A model generated the notes under the pieces. That model did not search any database and was not told where the DNA came from. It saw only the letters and a program-made list of their open reading frames with translations. A stretch of 64,000 nucleotides of DNA from Undaria pinnatifida (taxonomy: Eukaryota > Sar > Phaeophyceae > Laminariales > Alariaceae): positions 20,722,129 to 20,786,128 of the forward strand of contig JABAKD010000002.1 in NCBI GenBank assembly GCA_012845835.1, given 5' to 3'. The translations under genes and the position numbers were made by a program. This document shows, in pieces, positions 11,831 to 23,579 of this stretch. Every line of letters starts with the position of its first letter. Position 1 is the stretch's first letter.

Positions 11831-13001
11831 TTGTTGTTGCCGCTGTTGCTCCTGCTGCTGCTGTTGTTGTTGATGCCGTTGCTGCTGCTGCTGGCGCCAC
11901 TGCCGCTTCCGCCGGTGGCGGTGTCACTACTGGCGATGCTGATAATGGTGCTGATGGTGGTGATGGTGGTTGCGTGACATGTTCGACGCGCAAGACCGGG
12001 GTGTTCGAGATGGCCTTCGCGTGTCGCGGGACGCCGCGAAGAGTGAGGTGGAAGACCGCCTTTACGCTCGGGAGGTCGACGCAGGGGAATAGATCTCTTG
12101 CGTGCGTTGGCTCGAGGTGCGTTCCGATCACACACCCGGCAGGAAACGCCGCTGACGTCCTGCTAGTGCGCTCGGCGGCGGTGGTAGTGGCGGCGGTGAT
12201 AGTAGCGGTGGTGGTGTCATCGTTATCGTCACAGCATTTCTGTGAAGCGACTTCTCTTCTTCCTCCTCCTGTTGATGTTTCCACGTAACCCCCCCGCCCG
12301 CCTCCACCTCGCCCTCTACCACCCCCCCCCCGGCCTCGTCCTCTTTCTCCTCGTCCTCCCCCTCGTCCCCCCCCCCCTGTCCCACTTTCGCGTCCTCCTC
12401 CTCGTCCTCCGCCTCCGCCTCCTCCTTGTCCTCCGCCTCCTCCTCCTCCTCCTCGTCCTTGCTCTTCTCGCCCCCCTGCTTGCCTCTCCCCCCCCCCCCT
12501 TCCTTCTCCTCCTCCTCCTCCTTCTCCTTCTCCTTCTCCATTGTCCTCGTCGCAAGGATAATTCTCAAATTCCTCTTCACGATTACTACGACGGGTATTA
12601 TTTCGGTGTCCTAAAAAGGCGACTCCACTTGTCCGCGAAGTGCTAATACAGCCCGAAAAATTAACCTCCAACACAGACGCCCCCTCCTGAGCTGCAGCCT
12701 CCTCAGGCACCTCGAGCCTCGTAGCACGTGTCGACGACAAGGGGTCCGAACCTATCAAAGCGGGTACCCCGTTCACCGTCGCACGGGATAGCTTCAGTCC
12801 CGAGGAGTGCAGGTAGAATACTCGGCGCGGGGGGCCGGAGATGAGCACAGGGATAGTCGCCAGTCCGGAGAACGTCGCTGAGCGAACGTCAAGAGTGATA
12901 TCTAGGTGGTACGCCTGCACGATGACGTTGTCCAAGTACTCGGCGGGTATGTCGAGCGTAGAGGAGACCGTTGTATCGGAAGACAAGTGTTGCTCTTGCA
13001 T
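5911..13001 (-). CDS. M1-family zinc metallo-aminopeptidase (puromycin-sensitive type), five exons
   Basis: Exons on the minus strand: 13001-11229, 10011-9874, 9615-9514, 9071-8847 and 7989-5911. All four introns are GT-AG and phase 0, and the model gives about 1438 residues. Exon 1 carries the N-terminal beta domain, with an EPTHARDLFPC segment and a GMEN exopeptidase motif (LGMEN in place of the usual GAMEN) at its end. Exon 2 carries the zinc site HEVCH, then 18 residues, then Glu (WLKE). Exon 3 continues with FFEYVAVDSLD. Exon 4 carries ITYCKGASVLRML with the transition-state tyrosine. Exon 5 begins with the PW...FPVLRV strand domain and continues into a diverged C-terminal helical region (NDGHSGFFTVQYE). 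No signal peptide or membrane anchor is seen, so a cytosolic enzyme that trims N-terminal residues from peptides is likely. It is much longer than usual (about 870-950) because of Gly-, Ala/Thr-, Ser- and Ala-rich inserts. An upstream 5' exon is possible, since TTCCCTAG precedes the ATG. Confidence 0.9.
10012..11228 (-). other. Intron 1 of the aminopeptidase gene, microsatellite-rich
   Basis: The donor is CAG|GTTTGT and the acceptor GGACACAG|GAG. Near the donor, 10840-11220 holds CAC/ATC, CACA and GACA/CAGA runs and C-rich tracts on the + strand. A second GT-rich stretch spans about 10180-10340. The 1217-base size is large for this gene. Confidence 0.8.
11755..11840. repeat. GTTGCT hexanucleotide repeat inside a coding exon
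   Basis: On the minus strand this is a GCAACA repeat coding for alternating Ala-Thr. It is part of a longer Ala/Thr/Pro-rich insert (about 11690-11990) between the SNTPVL strand and the TYVFGFWVADF strand of the peptidase N-domain. Confidence 0.85.
12240..12560. repeat. CCT/CTC-rich low-complexity tract coding a Gly/Arg/Glu-rich insert
   Basis: The + strand is almost pure pyrimidine. On the minus strand it is an open, G-rich frame coding Gly, Arg and Glu, inserted before the EPTHARDLFPC segment of the aminopeptidase. An unrecognised intron removing part of it is possible, but the frame stays open. Confidence 0.75.
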
Positions 13002-14436
13002 TGTTCTAGGGAACAGCAGCGTTAGACACAACACCCTGTACTACTGTAGTTGCTATAGGCTGGAGGTGCTGCCAAGTACACGACCTGGTTGTTCTGTTGC
13101 CGCCGCCTTCGGAAGAGTATACCACTAGTCGCGTTTACACGACAATGACTCCGACCGGAACATACATTGCACAACAGCAGGGAGGGGCCCCACGAGAGCA
13201 AAAAAAGAAGTCTCGCACTACAGCGGAATGGACAACCCTGAGACCAAGCACCGACTGAATCCCCGGGATCCTCCGTTGACAGAGGCACCAGGCAGACGTG
13301 GCCGTGTTCTGCTTCGGAACAGGCGCAACGTGCTGATGCTGACAGTCTATTGGCCCCTGCCCAAACATGCAACTACAAGTAGTGTGGAAATCCCGCCGCA
13401 TGTTTCGATTCAGCTTCGAGTAGGACCGCACCTACCACCCGAGAAGCGAGACTCTGCGACCATACACACGGCTGTAGCTGCGTGGGTGCCCACTTGCTGC
13501 AGACATCAGTAGTTGTACATACACAGCAGCACCTGCATTCTCTTTGACCCAGGTGAGAATTGCACAAGTGCAGCCTTGCGTACGCGGCGCCTTGGCTCCA
13601 TGTCCCAGCAACGTGAATTAGCAATTAGCCGCATATTTTACGAAAGAAACCCCGCTTCTCCCGCGAGTGCTGTCGGTCTGTCTACCTGTGGGTGTGTTGT
13701 GAGTTTTGTCGCACAGCAGCAATTTGTTGCGAGTCCCAAAAGTCGGTCGGCCCCTGTAATACGGCTTTGTTTATTTTCGCCCCGCAGAGGCAGGGTTAGA
13801 AACCTGTTCCTGCTGTAACTGCTGTTTCCGCATGGGCACATGGCACAAAACGTTACTTTCTCTTGTACCTTTTTCTCGTGTCGCGGACACCGCGAGAGCG
13901 TGAGATACTGCATGTGCCGGCGAAAATCGACGAGCGGTGGGAATTGGAAATGCTGCACCTTATGCGCGATAAAAATGAAGAGATGTACCGGGGAGAGAAG
14001 AGTTGACACCTGTGGCTGTCTTGTCCAAAAGGTGGCTTGGCCATCTTTTGTAACACAATTTGTGGATCCGAACATGAACGTTTTCGGATCGCAAGAAAAA
14101 CGATTTGCAAGTCTGCTGACGTTTTTCAATTTTTGTGTTGACCCTGACAACATCTAGGGGAGTCATGTGAAAGAGTCGTGGTGCCGGAAGGTGAGAGGGA
14201 AGGGACGCAGGGGTATCAGCTTCGCTTGGAGACAGCACCGGTTCTTTTTTGTAGATTTCTTATTATTGGCAATGAGCCATGAGAAGCCCGAGGAGACAGG
14301 AAAGGAGGAGGAGGAAGAGTGAGAGCATGGGGGTGGGGTGAGGCTCACAGAGTTCGCTTCACCCCAGCATTGCTGCTGTGCTCTCTTCTGGACCTTTACC
14401 TCTGGAACGTACAAGAAACGTTCTCCTAGACGTTCT

Positions 14437-14564
14437 ATATTCCCATGAGCGCCTAACGCGCTTACTTCTATCTATCTTGTCCAGAGGAGGAACGTTCCAT
14501 ATATTCCCATGAGCGCTTAACGCGCTTACTTCTATCTATCTTGTCCAGAGGAACGTTCCATTAC
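14437..14564. repeat. Tandem repeat, two 64-base units
   Basis: ATATTCCCATGAGCGC starts at 14437 and 14501. The two units differ by a few bases (CCTAAC versus CTTAAC, and a 3-base AGG difference). Each unit ends near the palindrome GGAACGTTCC. Confidence 0.85.
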
Positions 14565-15639
14565 CGAGAACGCTCTTGCGATCTTCTCCACTAAGAATAT
14601 TCCGTTTAAGAGAATGTTCTTATGGTCCAATAGACCATGACTTCGCGGGCTATTCTACCGAATCTATTGCCAGCTATACTGACACTCTATTACATTAGCC
14701 CACCCTAAATAGTCGTGTATGCAGACCTCAAGACGGTCGAAGGGTGACGACAAAGTTAATCCCAAAAGACCGGGAAAGGGGGTCGAAGATGCGGCTATTC
14801 GAAACAAAGATATGAGGCTATAGATTCCCCCACACCTCGTGATGATAGGGCTTAAATGCCTCATCGCAAGATATACAACCCTATGATGGAGCTCACAACC
14901 GTGAGAGCTCGAGAAAGGGTATGTACCTACGGTATATCAGTAGCAATCGGCCTACGAAAACACGAGAGGCGCGGCCACTAAGCGCAAGGATGCGAAGGGA
15001 GCCAAAGAGAAAGGTATAGACGCCAATTTTACAGTCACCAACCAACAGTATATCTTTCATGCGGATAAAATATAGAACACGCGCGAACGACCTTGCGTAA
15101 AAAAATGTGCAACTGTGTATTAACAACCATGCCAGAGGTTTGATTTACAAACACCATATACATCATGAATGAAATATAGATGTACCACGCAACCCCCTAC
15201 ACGCAGCTTGCAAAGTTTACTTTCAGCTATCCAATCGGCCGCAGGTCGTACTCACAGCTGAGATTTTTTTATTTTTTATGAAAACAAATATGAGATCTTA
15301 ATCTTGTACCTGGTAGACCCGAACCTGGTGCTTTTCCAGTCTTCCGTTTTCGGGTATAATTTGCGGGTCGGCCCCTACCCGAAAATGGGAGCCCAGTTTC
15401 GGATGAAATAAATTGTACTGGTAGCCGAAAACAACATCCGGATTTAGTTTTCAATACGTCATGGGAGGCAACAAGCGAACAAGCCGAAAACAGCAGCAGT
15501 AATACAAGACATAAGACGCGCATCAGACATTCAATACCCCCACCCCCACCCCCACCCCCTCGAACGCTCCGCCCTCTCCTCACTGGTTGTACGATTTACA
15601 GGATATACATTATAAACTGGTGCATTCTTTCCAAAACCG

Positions 15640-16075
15640 TCAGATTTATCCCCTGAAAGAATTTACAGTTTCCACGCACAGATTGAGCTGCCCCGCCCGT
15701 CCCGCCCCCCCCCCCCCCCGCGCTCCCTCTTGATCAAACCCAGGCCCCTACGTCCTTGAAACTCCGCCCTCCCCTCACTGGTTTTCGACTTACAGGATTC
15801 ACTCGATAAACTGATGCATTTCCTTCCACAGCTGTCAGATTTTGTCCCCCTCAAAAACGGGTTTTATAGTTTCCGCGCATAAACTGACCAGTATCACCCT
15901 GTTGACCCTGATAGCTACACTGCTGTAGTTGCAAGGGGAGCCGCCTACCCACATCCTTAATGAGGACACACAGCCCGTAATACGCGCGATCGGAGTATCA
16001 CACACAGCTCGCAAAGATGAGTTCCGACAACATCTTCGATCTCACAGCTGGAGTGTACTTTTATTTTTATAATAA
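15640..16075 (+). repeat. Dispersed poly-C element, copy 1
   Basis: The copy has TCAGATTTATCCCC, an internal C tract (about 15706-15718), TGATAGCTACACTG, the CCTTAATGAGGACACACA block, and an end block CTTCGATCTCACAGCTGGAG followed by a T-rich tail. The same order of blocks recurs at about 40760-41275. Parts recur at 36595-36960 and, inverted, at 31540-31690. No coding capacity is visible. Confidence 0.75.
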
Positions 16076-17860
16076 TCTGCTGAGCCAGCAACGCGTATCA
16101 TTGGCATACTCGTGCAGCTGCTATGTCCCGCTCTCCATTTGTACACGCCTCGGTCCTCACTAGGAGCCGATGGGATCGGACAGTGATGGTCACGAATACG
16201 AGAGCCTTGCTAGTCTCCTCGCAGTCGCGATTACAGCATTCGCCAAACGCAAAGCACCCACTACGCGTTTTGTCGTCGGGGAAGAGGACAGCCGCCGTCT
16301 GCAACATGTCGTTGCTGATGCACGAGATCGACGGGAGCGACAGGGAAGACAACGCTCCTCGCGTGAAGCGCAAACGGCGTGTTTTCCCTCGCCCCGCCTG
16401 CAAAGCTCATCTGCGTGCACTGAGTTGCTCCAGTGCGGCGAACTCGTACGAACACGTACTCGAGCGATCACCGTTGTTGATTGTTTCGCGAGAACTTTGT
16501 CCAAAAGACAATCTGTAAATCGGGTTTAATAAAAGGCATGTCCATCCGATTCTGCCCGTCTGGTTCTGCGACCCGAAAATCTGTATAATTTTCGGATTCG
16601 GATACGCTATTATATATTACTAGAGACGGCCTTAGTGTAAAAATCGAAAAGGCTCCTACGAGTTGAGCTGGAGAACGTAAAAGTCACGGTAAAAAAAGAC
16701 GTGCTGCAGCCATCATCCACCAGAGACATTTCTCTAGTACGGTCGCGCAGGCAAAGAGAGTTCGTGTTTCTCCTCGTCGTAGTACACAAGTACAATACGT
16801 AGAGCATGGATATCTTCGTACGCATGAATCAGCCACCCTGAGGGGCACATGCCGGTGCAGTTTTTTTTTTTATGCGACACGAGCCAAAAAGTAGATAGCA
16901 CAACAAAATCGTCCAATCGTCTATACAATTTATTGTTAACTGTCGTTTTCTCGTCGTTCTTTCAGGAATCTGTATGTATTCATTTCCAGATGTAACTACG
17001 TCTTGTGCGAATTTAGCAATATTTTCTCAATCCCATCACGACAGATGGCAGTTGCCGTATAGCAAGGTGTTAACTTCGTAGTTGCAGTTTGTACGTACCC
17101 CAGATCCTTCGTAGAAGCGAACGAGATCGACGAGACCAAAACCATACATCGGTTGTGCGTGAGCAACGAGTATACACAGCAGTATTCCTCTGTACAGTAG
17201 CAGAAATATAGTTATTTGTGTGGCCTGACAGCCGACGCGACTGCATCTATGCCCCGAATATATGCTAGGTGTGGCTCATCTCGTAAGTGTTATAAGGCTT
17301 AGTTTGGGTAAGCTATTGGTTAACCTTTTGAAAGTGGTCAAACGGACTAATACCGCACTTATACCTTAACATAAGCCTGATGTCCCGCCGTATCATAGCG
17401 CCACGTTCACCACGCCCCCCTCGCTAGGTTTACATTACTACTTTAGTTCATCCCCGTACCTTCTCCCTTGGTCCATCCTGTTGCGTGTCGATACCAGCCT
17501 ATTATCTACCCGCGATTCAGTCTCTCTCTCACTCTGATTGGTGTACGTTGCGCAGCTCGACGGCCGCATTGCCCTACAAGTGCGAATGCAAACCTCGGAA
17601 ATACTGTGACTTACATTCTTACAATAGTTTGCCTTCCGACAGTGTACATTAGCGCCTAATTACTTCCAATATAGAATGAGCGCTCATGTCCCTTTTTCAG
17701 CGGTATGCAACCCCGAAAACTGACCAAACAACAACACCGAAAAATATCAACACCCTCTCACCCAATCCTTTCTCCTCGTATCCACCGGTTCATCGATATT
17801 TGGCAATTCACAGTTCAAAGGGATGACAACCAGCTCCCGTGGCGGCATCGCTGTTGAGTT

Positions 17861-20801
17861 ATGACAGACCGCAAGATATTTGATCTTTTCTACGGAGCCA
17901 GGGAAGGGGATTATGGAATGTGCCGCCGCGCGTACGAGGCTGGGGCCGACATCAACTTCGCGTTCGACGGACGAAGGGCAACCAAGGGCGGGGCGGGGCG
18001 GTGGTATGTTCACGCGTTCTGTGCTCCGGTCTGTTACTTCGAGAACCACGTAGTGCTCTTGCCCTCCTTTCTAAATATTCGATGCGTCAGCAATGTAGAG
18101 CCTGCACGCGCTCTTGATCCCATTGTTTCGCGATGTATTCACATCTACCATGCGTAGAAGATAAAAAATTCTTGGAATAGCGATGTCACTGTTTTTAGAA
18201 CTCGCGCGTGTTCGACGAGGTTTTCCGGTGTCTCAGGGAGAATTTTTCCCTTCAAAACTTCCATGTATAAGTCTGATCGTATATATCTGTTCGGAAGCAT
18301 CCAACGATGATTCCAGCTGTGCGTGTGGTGACCAAGAAAACTCGTATCGTACGGTTTGGAAACAAAAGAAAAATGATATATATGGCGTTCTTAGGTACTA
18401 CGGTGACCTTCAGTGGTACGCGCCGGACGGGATAAATGGCGACAAAATGGACACGCTGCTGATCATCGCGGTCAAGACCAACAACGAAGAGCTAACGAGC
18501 TTGATCCTTGGCCTTGACGGCGTGGACGCGACGAAAAAAAACGGCAAAGGCTTGGACGCCATGACCGTCGCGAAAGCTCTCGGGCGGGAGCACCTCTTGC
18601 TTGAAATGGCAACGTCGAAATCGGATACTGCCATGGCGACGTCGGCGTCGGATAAGGTTGGGCCAAGGGCTATTCACGAGGTCGAGGCGGGCGCGGCTGC
18701 AGCTGATGGTGGTGATGGTGGTAGTGCCGCGATGAGCTTGGATGCTCTTGTCCCACCCCCCCCGGGAACTTTTGCGGGAGGAGAGGCAGGTCTGGAGGTT
18801 GTACAGCTGGGTTATGCGGTGGAGATGCTCAAGGTGTGGCGGTCTCACGCTTTCTCACAAAATGAACTCTTCTGCTATTTTCATCATCAGCCGCCGGCAA
18901 CCAAGACAACTATGTACATGTACCTAATATAACTGGAAGTTATGACCGACGCTACGGTAGGGGGGGTACCTCCATTTTCACCGGTGTGTTTAAGCCACTA
19001 GCACGAGTAGCTCCGAACCCCACGGATGAAAATGGTTTAGGCACTTGTTTTGGCGCAGCTAAGATCACCTTTACATTGCGGATTGGTTTCGTCAATGTAA
19101 AACATGAAGAAAGCGTAAGATCGCATAGAAAAAAGGGGTTACTCGCGCGAGTGACCCCTAGCCACTGAAATAGAAGGCCCAAAAGGGGACCCCCCTACCG
19201 TAGCCTGGGTCTTATTTTGTAGCCGCTTGCCCGCAATAAATGTCTCGGCAAAAGTTCTATAAAGTGGCACATTCTGTGGGCGATATGTTCGGTCTGCCGA
19301 AAGATTTGTAGGTAGTAACGCAATACGCGCGTACTGGTCAGTTTCGTGTGGTGCTTTTGTATTAGGCGATTGACTGAAAATAGCTTCCACTCTATCTGGT
19401 GTTTTTTACATCGTGAGTGAGCGGCTGTAAAGAACCTTCACTGTAATGAGGGAATAAGTCCCCTGTGGCTATATGCGGTTGCTCTGTGTCGTGCCAGATC
19501 TCCCACGAGAGGTAGGCACTCAGCAGATGTTAGTCTGCCGTTGCGATCAGCTCCAAGCTCCGCAGAGCTGATGACGAAAATATACCCCAAGGACAGTGGT
19601 GTGTTTATTAGTAGCGCGGTCTCGAAGAAGAAACGAAGAGGCAAGAGAGAGGGAGAGAGAAAGAGAGAGTGAGAGAGAGCGTGGTGCTGTTGAGTTATGT
19701 GGGAGTGTGCATGGTGCATGCTTGATCGATTACAGCTCGAAGACCATCACCCCTTGCACTGGTATCGCCGAAGCGCCTCGTGCTGCTCTGTAAACTAGGT
19801 AGCACTTACAAATCGATCCGATATTCTGAACACGTCTACGTACTTACTCATGTATACCAGTCGGTAGTAAAAGCGTATGATGTTGTGCCCCACGAGCTAC
19901 GTATATCACATGACTACGTATGATATGTTAACGACAGCGCAATCAATAAGCTACGATGGACTACTTCGTACTCCGTCCTACCAGTAGCAAGTTATCTACC
20001 CTCAATACACTAATACTCTCGTAGCTTGTAGTCGTTTGCTTTACGTCGTGTTTCCTTTGTATTGTGTCGGTGTGGCGTTCGGTCGTGTTCGCTCACCCCG
20101 CAGGCAAGCAACAACGAGAAGGAGATCCAGATCAGCAAAGCAGAGAAAGAGTGCCAGGCATATCAAGACATGCTGAAGGAGAAGGACGCGAATATAGGGG
20201 AGCTCCGAAAATCGGTGCGGTGCGCTCGTGTTCCAAGCGGGCATATATAGTGCAACAAACCCGCGTTCGCGTCGAGTAATCTCACCCTAGACGAAACCTC
20301 TCAACCACGAACTCTTGGTTGTACGACCATGGTGGGCAACCTTGAAAAATTTGCGTTTTGCTGCATTTTTTCTTACCACTGGAATGTGTTAGCAAGGCGG
20401 CGACGGATGTCTAACGCAATGCACCAGCATATAGAAGTTGCCTGCATAGACTATGCATCCCTTGCTCGCTTTACGAGTGTACATACTTTGAAGTGCATAC
20501 ATACACACGCATCTGGGAGAGTACGCCATGGTTCCCCGCGTGCATGATCAGATGGATGCCGACCATTCACCCCCCACGTTCATTTTCATCTATTTTCCAG
20601 GTCCTCGAGAAAGAGAAGGAGGTAATCGCGATGATGCACAAGATTGGTCGGCTGGAGGAGGCCTTAAGCCAGTTCACCGACGACCGCCAGGCAGACGCCG
20701 AGCAGTACTCGGCGTGGGGGCAAGCAGAGCCCAATAACACGGAGGGCGGTGCCACAGTACCCCCCGACGGGGGTGGCAGTGGTTCGGAACCCCTTCGTTA
20801 G
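17861..20801 (+). CDS. Ankyrin-like protein with C-terminal coiled coil, four exons
   Basis: Proposed exons: 17861-18003, 18395-18833, 20104-20214 and 20601-20801 (stop TAG). They add to 894 nt, which is 297 residues. Donors are GTATGT, GTGTGG and GTGCGG; the acceptors CCCCGCAG and TTTTCCAG are strong and TTCTTAG is fair. The phases are 2, 0 and 0. Residues 1-140 contain ankyrin-like pieces (AREGDYGMCRRAYEAGADIN; DTLLIIAVKTNNEELTSLIL; GLDAMTVAKALGREHLLLEM). A Gly/Ala/Pro-rich linker follows. Exons 3 and 4 encode a charged heptad-like helix (EKEIQISKAEKECQAYQDML, then VLEKEKEVIAMMHKIGRLEE) and a Gly/Ser-rich tail. The coiled coil suggests self-association or a scaffold role, but no partner can be named. 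The exon 1 to exon 2 join is the least certain, and a small extra exon inside the 1.27-kb third intron cannot be excluded. Confidence 0.62.
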
Positions 20802-23579
20802 AGCCTGTTCTCTTTTTGCGACTAGGTACTGAACGAAGAGGCCGGCGAAAGTCTTTTTTCGCGATATCACTTGGGAATTGCGCTGCGAAACCGTTAAAAA
20901 TGTACCAGGTACTTCGAAGTATGTAAACATAATTTCTGGGTGAACTGCGGTTGCGGAATGATCCACCTGCTGGGAGATAAAAGAGATGGTCCCGGAGTGA
21001 AGGATGTTATTCCGCAGGGATGTACGGAAGACGCACCAGGATTAGTCCCGCATGAACAGCTGTGCCGTTAGATGTGACCTTTATAAGAAGTATTACTTAG
21101 CTCCTTGCAATTCACGTGACGATTCGTGACCAAGAAAAACTGCAGAAAGGTACGGTAGGGTTCGCATACCCCTGCTTTGAACACCACGTGGTTGTTGTGT
21201 GGGCAAAGAAAAATGGAGACAACGGCTTCGTAAGGGCGGTGTGTAATATTTTATCAATGCTTGAAGACAAGCATTGGCGAGCCAGTCAGCTCCCCCCCTC
21301 CCGCCGCCGCGGCCGCCGCCACGCCTCCACGAGACCTTCGCCGGAACAAAGTCCCGTCATACACGCCATGTCATGCCTCGCACCTACCCCTACTTCATAC
21401 ACGGATGGGACGGACCAACGAGTCAGCTTAGCACCCCCTCGCGCAACACCGTCCTGGAGAATGCCCCCCCCCGTCATCCCAACAATCGAGTCGTCTCATG
21501 GCTGGGCATTCTTACATCGGGTTGGCTACTGGTAAAGTCTCTGCGAAAACCGCCCTGCACTCTATTATGCCCAACACGAGCCCATTTTTTGTGGCAAGCG
21601 AAACGATGGCTACCCACAGCGCGACAGTGCTCAGAGTGGCAGCAAACAGGGGCGGAGGGCAGGGGGGTAAACATAACATTTCGCAAGGTTGCTCTTGCTG
21701 TCCGCACGCTCCTTCACGCGCTCGAACATGCCGACAACACCGCTGTTGGAGGAAAATAGATCAAGAGACCGCAGCTGTTTTGGGTGGCGTCAGATACCCC
21801 TCTTGGCGCCCCCACACTGAAACTACGATACAAATCTAGACCGCCGTCCGTCACAGGCTAAACTGCCGTCGCGAAAAATGCGTGGTGTCTTCTGACATGT
21901 TTGGGTGTTGGTGGTACTCAGCGCGACCGCTTGTGTAGAACTATAGCTCTTCGCCCGCTGCGTCCAACTCACGGGTTTTCAATACACCCCCCGGATTTTT
22001 TTCTACACGTATCACACGTCCGTTTCACGACCTCCTGCTTCGACCCAATAGTCACCACGGTAAATCTTGTCTCGCCTAACGATGGTCCCCGTTTTTTCCC
22101 TGCTTATATCGATTGTTTCCGGCCTTCCTACGCCGTGTGGGGAAAAGCATGACGGCTAATTCTCATTAGTCGCTAATTGGACGCACGAAGGGTGATTCTC
22201 ATTGGTCAAACATTCGTTCGTTGTCTCGCTATCGAACCACACCGGCACCGTAGCACCAAGCAGCAGCTCGCCCCCATTTGTCCAACGCCATCGGGTCTTC
22301 TTGGTGTTTTGATCCCCCAAACACACGATGTCTGGCGTCACAAAATCATCTCGGGGACCGGTGTAGTAGCAGCTTCAAGAAGTGAGTATCGACCCTAAAT
22401 TTGTCGAACTCACAGCTGACGTTGTTAGAATAATTTATAAAACCATCTCGGGGAAGACACGCGCAATTTTAATTTTCACTTTTCTCATCCGGACCCACGC
22501 CCGACATCCGCACCTCAACTGCATAGCGGCGTATGCATATTTTCAAACCGCGCGTACAGCAGTCACGGCCGTTTTATAACGAGTCTCCAGCGAACACTGC
22601 CAGTGCGCACCGCATGGTTCTAAGGGTTATTCGTTACGAACGCGAGAAAATTGCGATTCGTGGCCAAAAACAAAACATGGGCAATACTTGTAAATAGTAA
22701 ATTGGCGTCCTGTCAAGTTTTCCAATACAAATCACGGCATTTTGTCACGAATCGCGACATCAATAAGTGGAACAGTTCAAAAGTTTTCCTTGTCCCCGTT
22801 CGGGACAAAACATCGCGATTCGCGAAAAAGCATGCGTTTTTTTCAAAGATTCGTTGCCTTTTCTTCGTTGGTCAGGAACACCCCTAAGGCGTCAATTGAG
22901 GTCTTCCGTCGACGTTCCGCGACTGCAGGGGTTCATCGCCAAAACCTTGCGGTAAAAATCTACAAGCCAAGATTTAGGCGTTCTCTTCTCGGTGCGTCCT
23001 CGTAATCGATACGTGGGCGGCAATGACGCGCGCGACCCTCTTTCCGCCCAAGCCATCGCGACAACACATCCCGCCAAAAACAATGCAAGCAAGCAAAGCG
23101 AAAGTAAAAGTAAAAGGCATACTGACGGCTAACCAGCATATCGCCCCCCGGCCCCAAGGGGGGGCACGCCGCACCCGCGGAAACCCCATCATCGCTGCAC
23201 GTTTCCAGTACATCGCAAGGTTAGCTTTGTCGGTGAAAACCCGATGTGTGCCGTCCCGGCATTGGCAGCGATGTGAGATATTATGGTCCCATGGACCACA
23301 TCCATGCCATGGTTACACCCCCCCCCCCCTTTCTCCTTCTCTCTTCTCTCCATGTTGTACAACTAATTCGAGTGTCGTGCCGGCCAAAGACGAGAACAGA
23401 CGGAACGCAATAAAAAAAGGCGCGCCGCGACTGCATACCCGCCTACCCCAGAACCTGCCTACCTACGAACAAAATCGGCAGATGACGTCACTTGCGCACA
23501 CCCTGCGTACAATGTATACAAGGGCTGCGCTGCGCGCGGCGTACTATTATAGTAAATCGCTGGTGCGGGTCCGCGGCTA
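20802..23579. other. Intergenic region, no gene seen
   Basis: This 2.8-kb stretch lies between the ends of the ankyrin-like gene (+) and the phosphatase gene (-), so both 3' regions fall here. Open frames are short or low-complexity, and none shows a motif or a plausible exon chain. Confidence 0.55.

Larger units (their letters stand above)
13002..17860. other. Intergenic region without a convincing gene
   Basis: This 4.9-kb stretch upstream of the aminopeptidase has lower GC and only scattered open frames of up to about 170 codons without family motifs. It holds a 64-base tandem repeat (14437-14564) and a copy of the poly-C element (about 15640-16075). A promoter for the aminopeptidase must lie near its right side of position 13000, but no clear core motif is visible. 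Confidence 0.55.

Noticed and set aside
11704..12646. Long + strand frames coding poly-Val/Ala, poly-Leu or poly-Cys
   Set aside because: They arise from the hexamer and CCT repeats; the minus-strand frame is the one continuous with the M1 protein.
13840..14157. 105-codon Cys-rich + strand frame
   Set aside because: There is no motif, no exon partner, and an overlapping minus-strand frame of similar length; best treated as chance.
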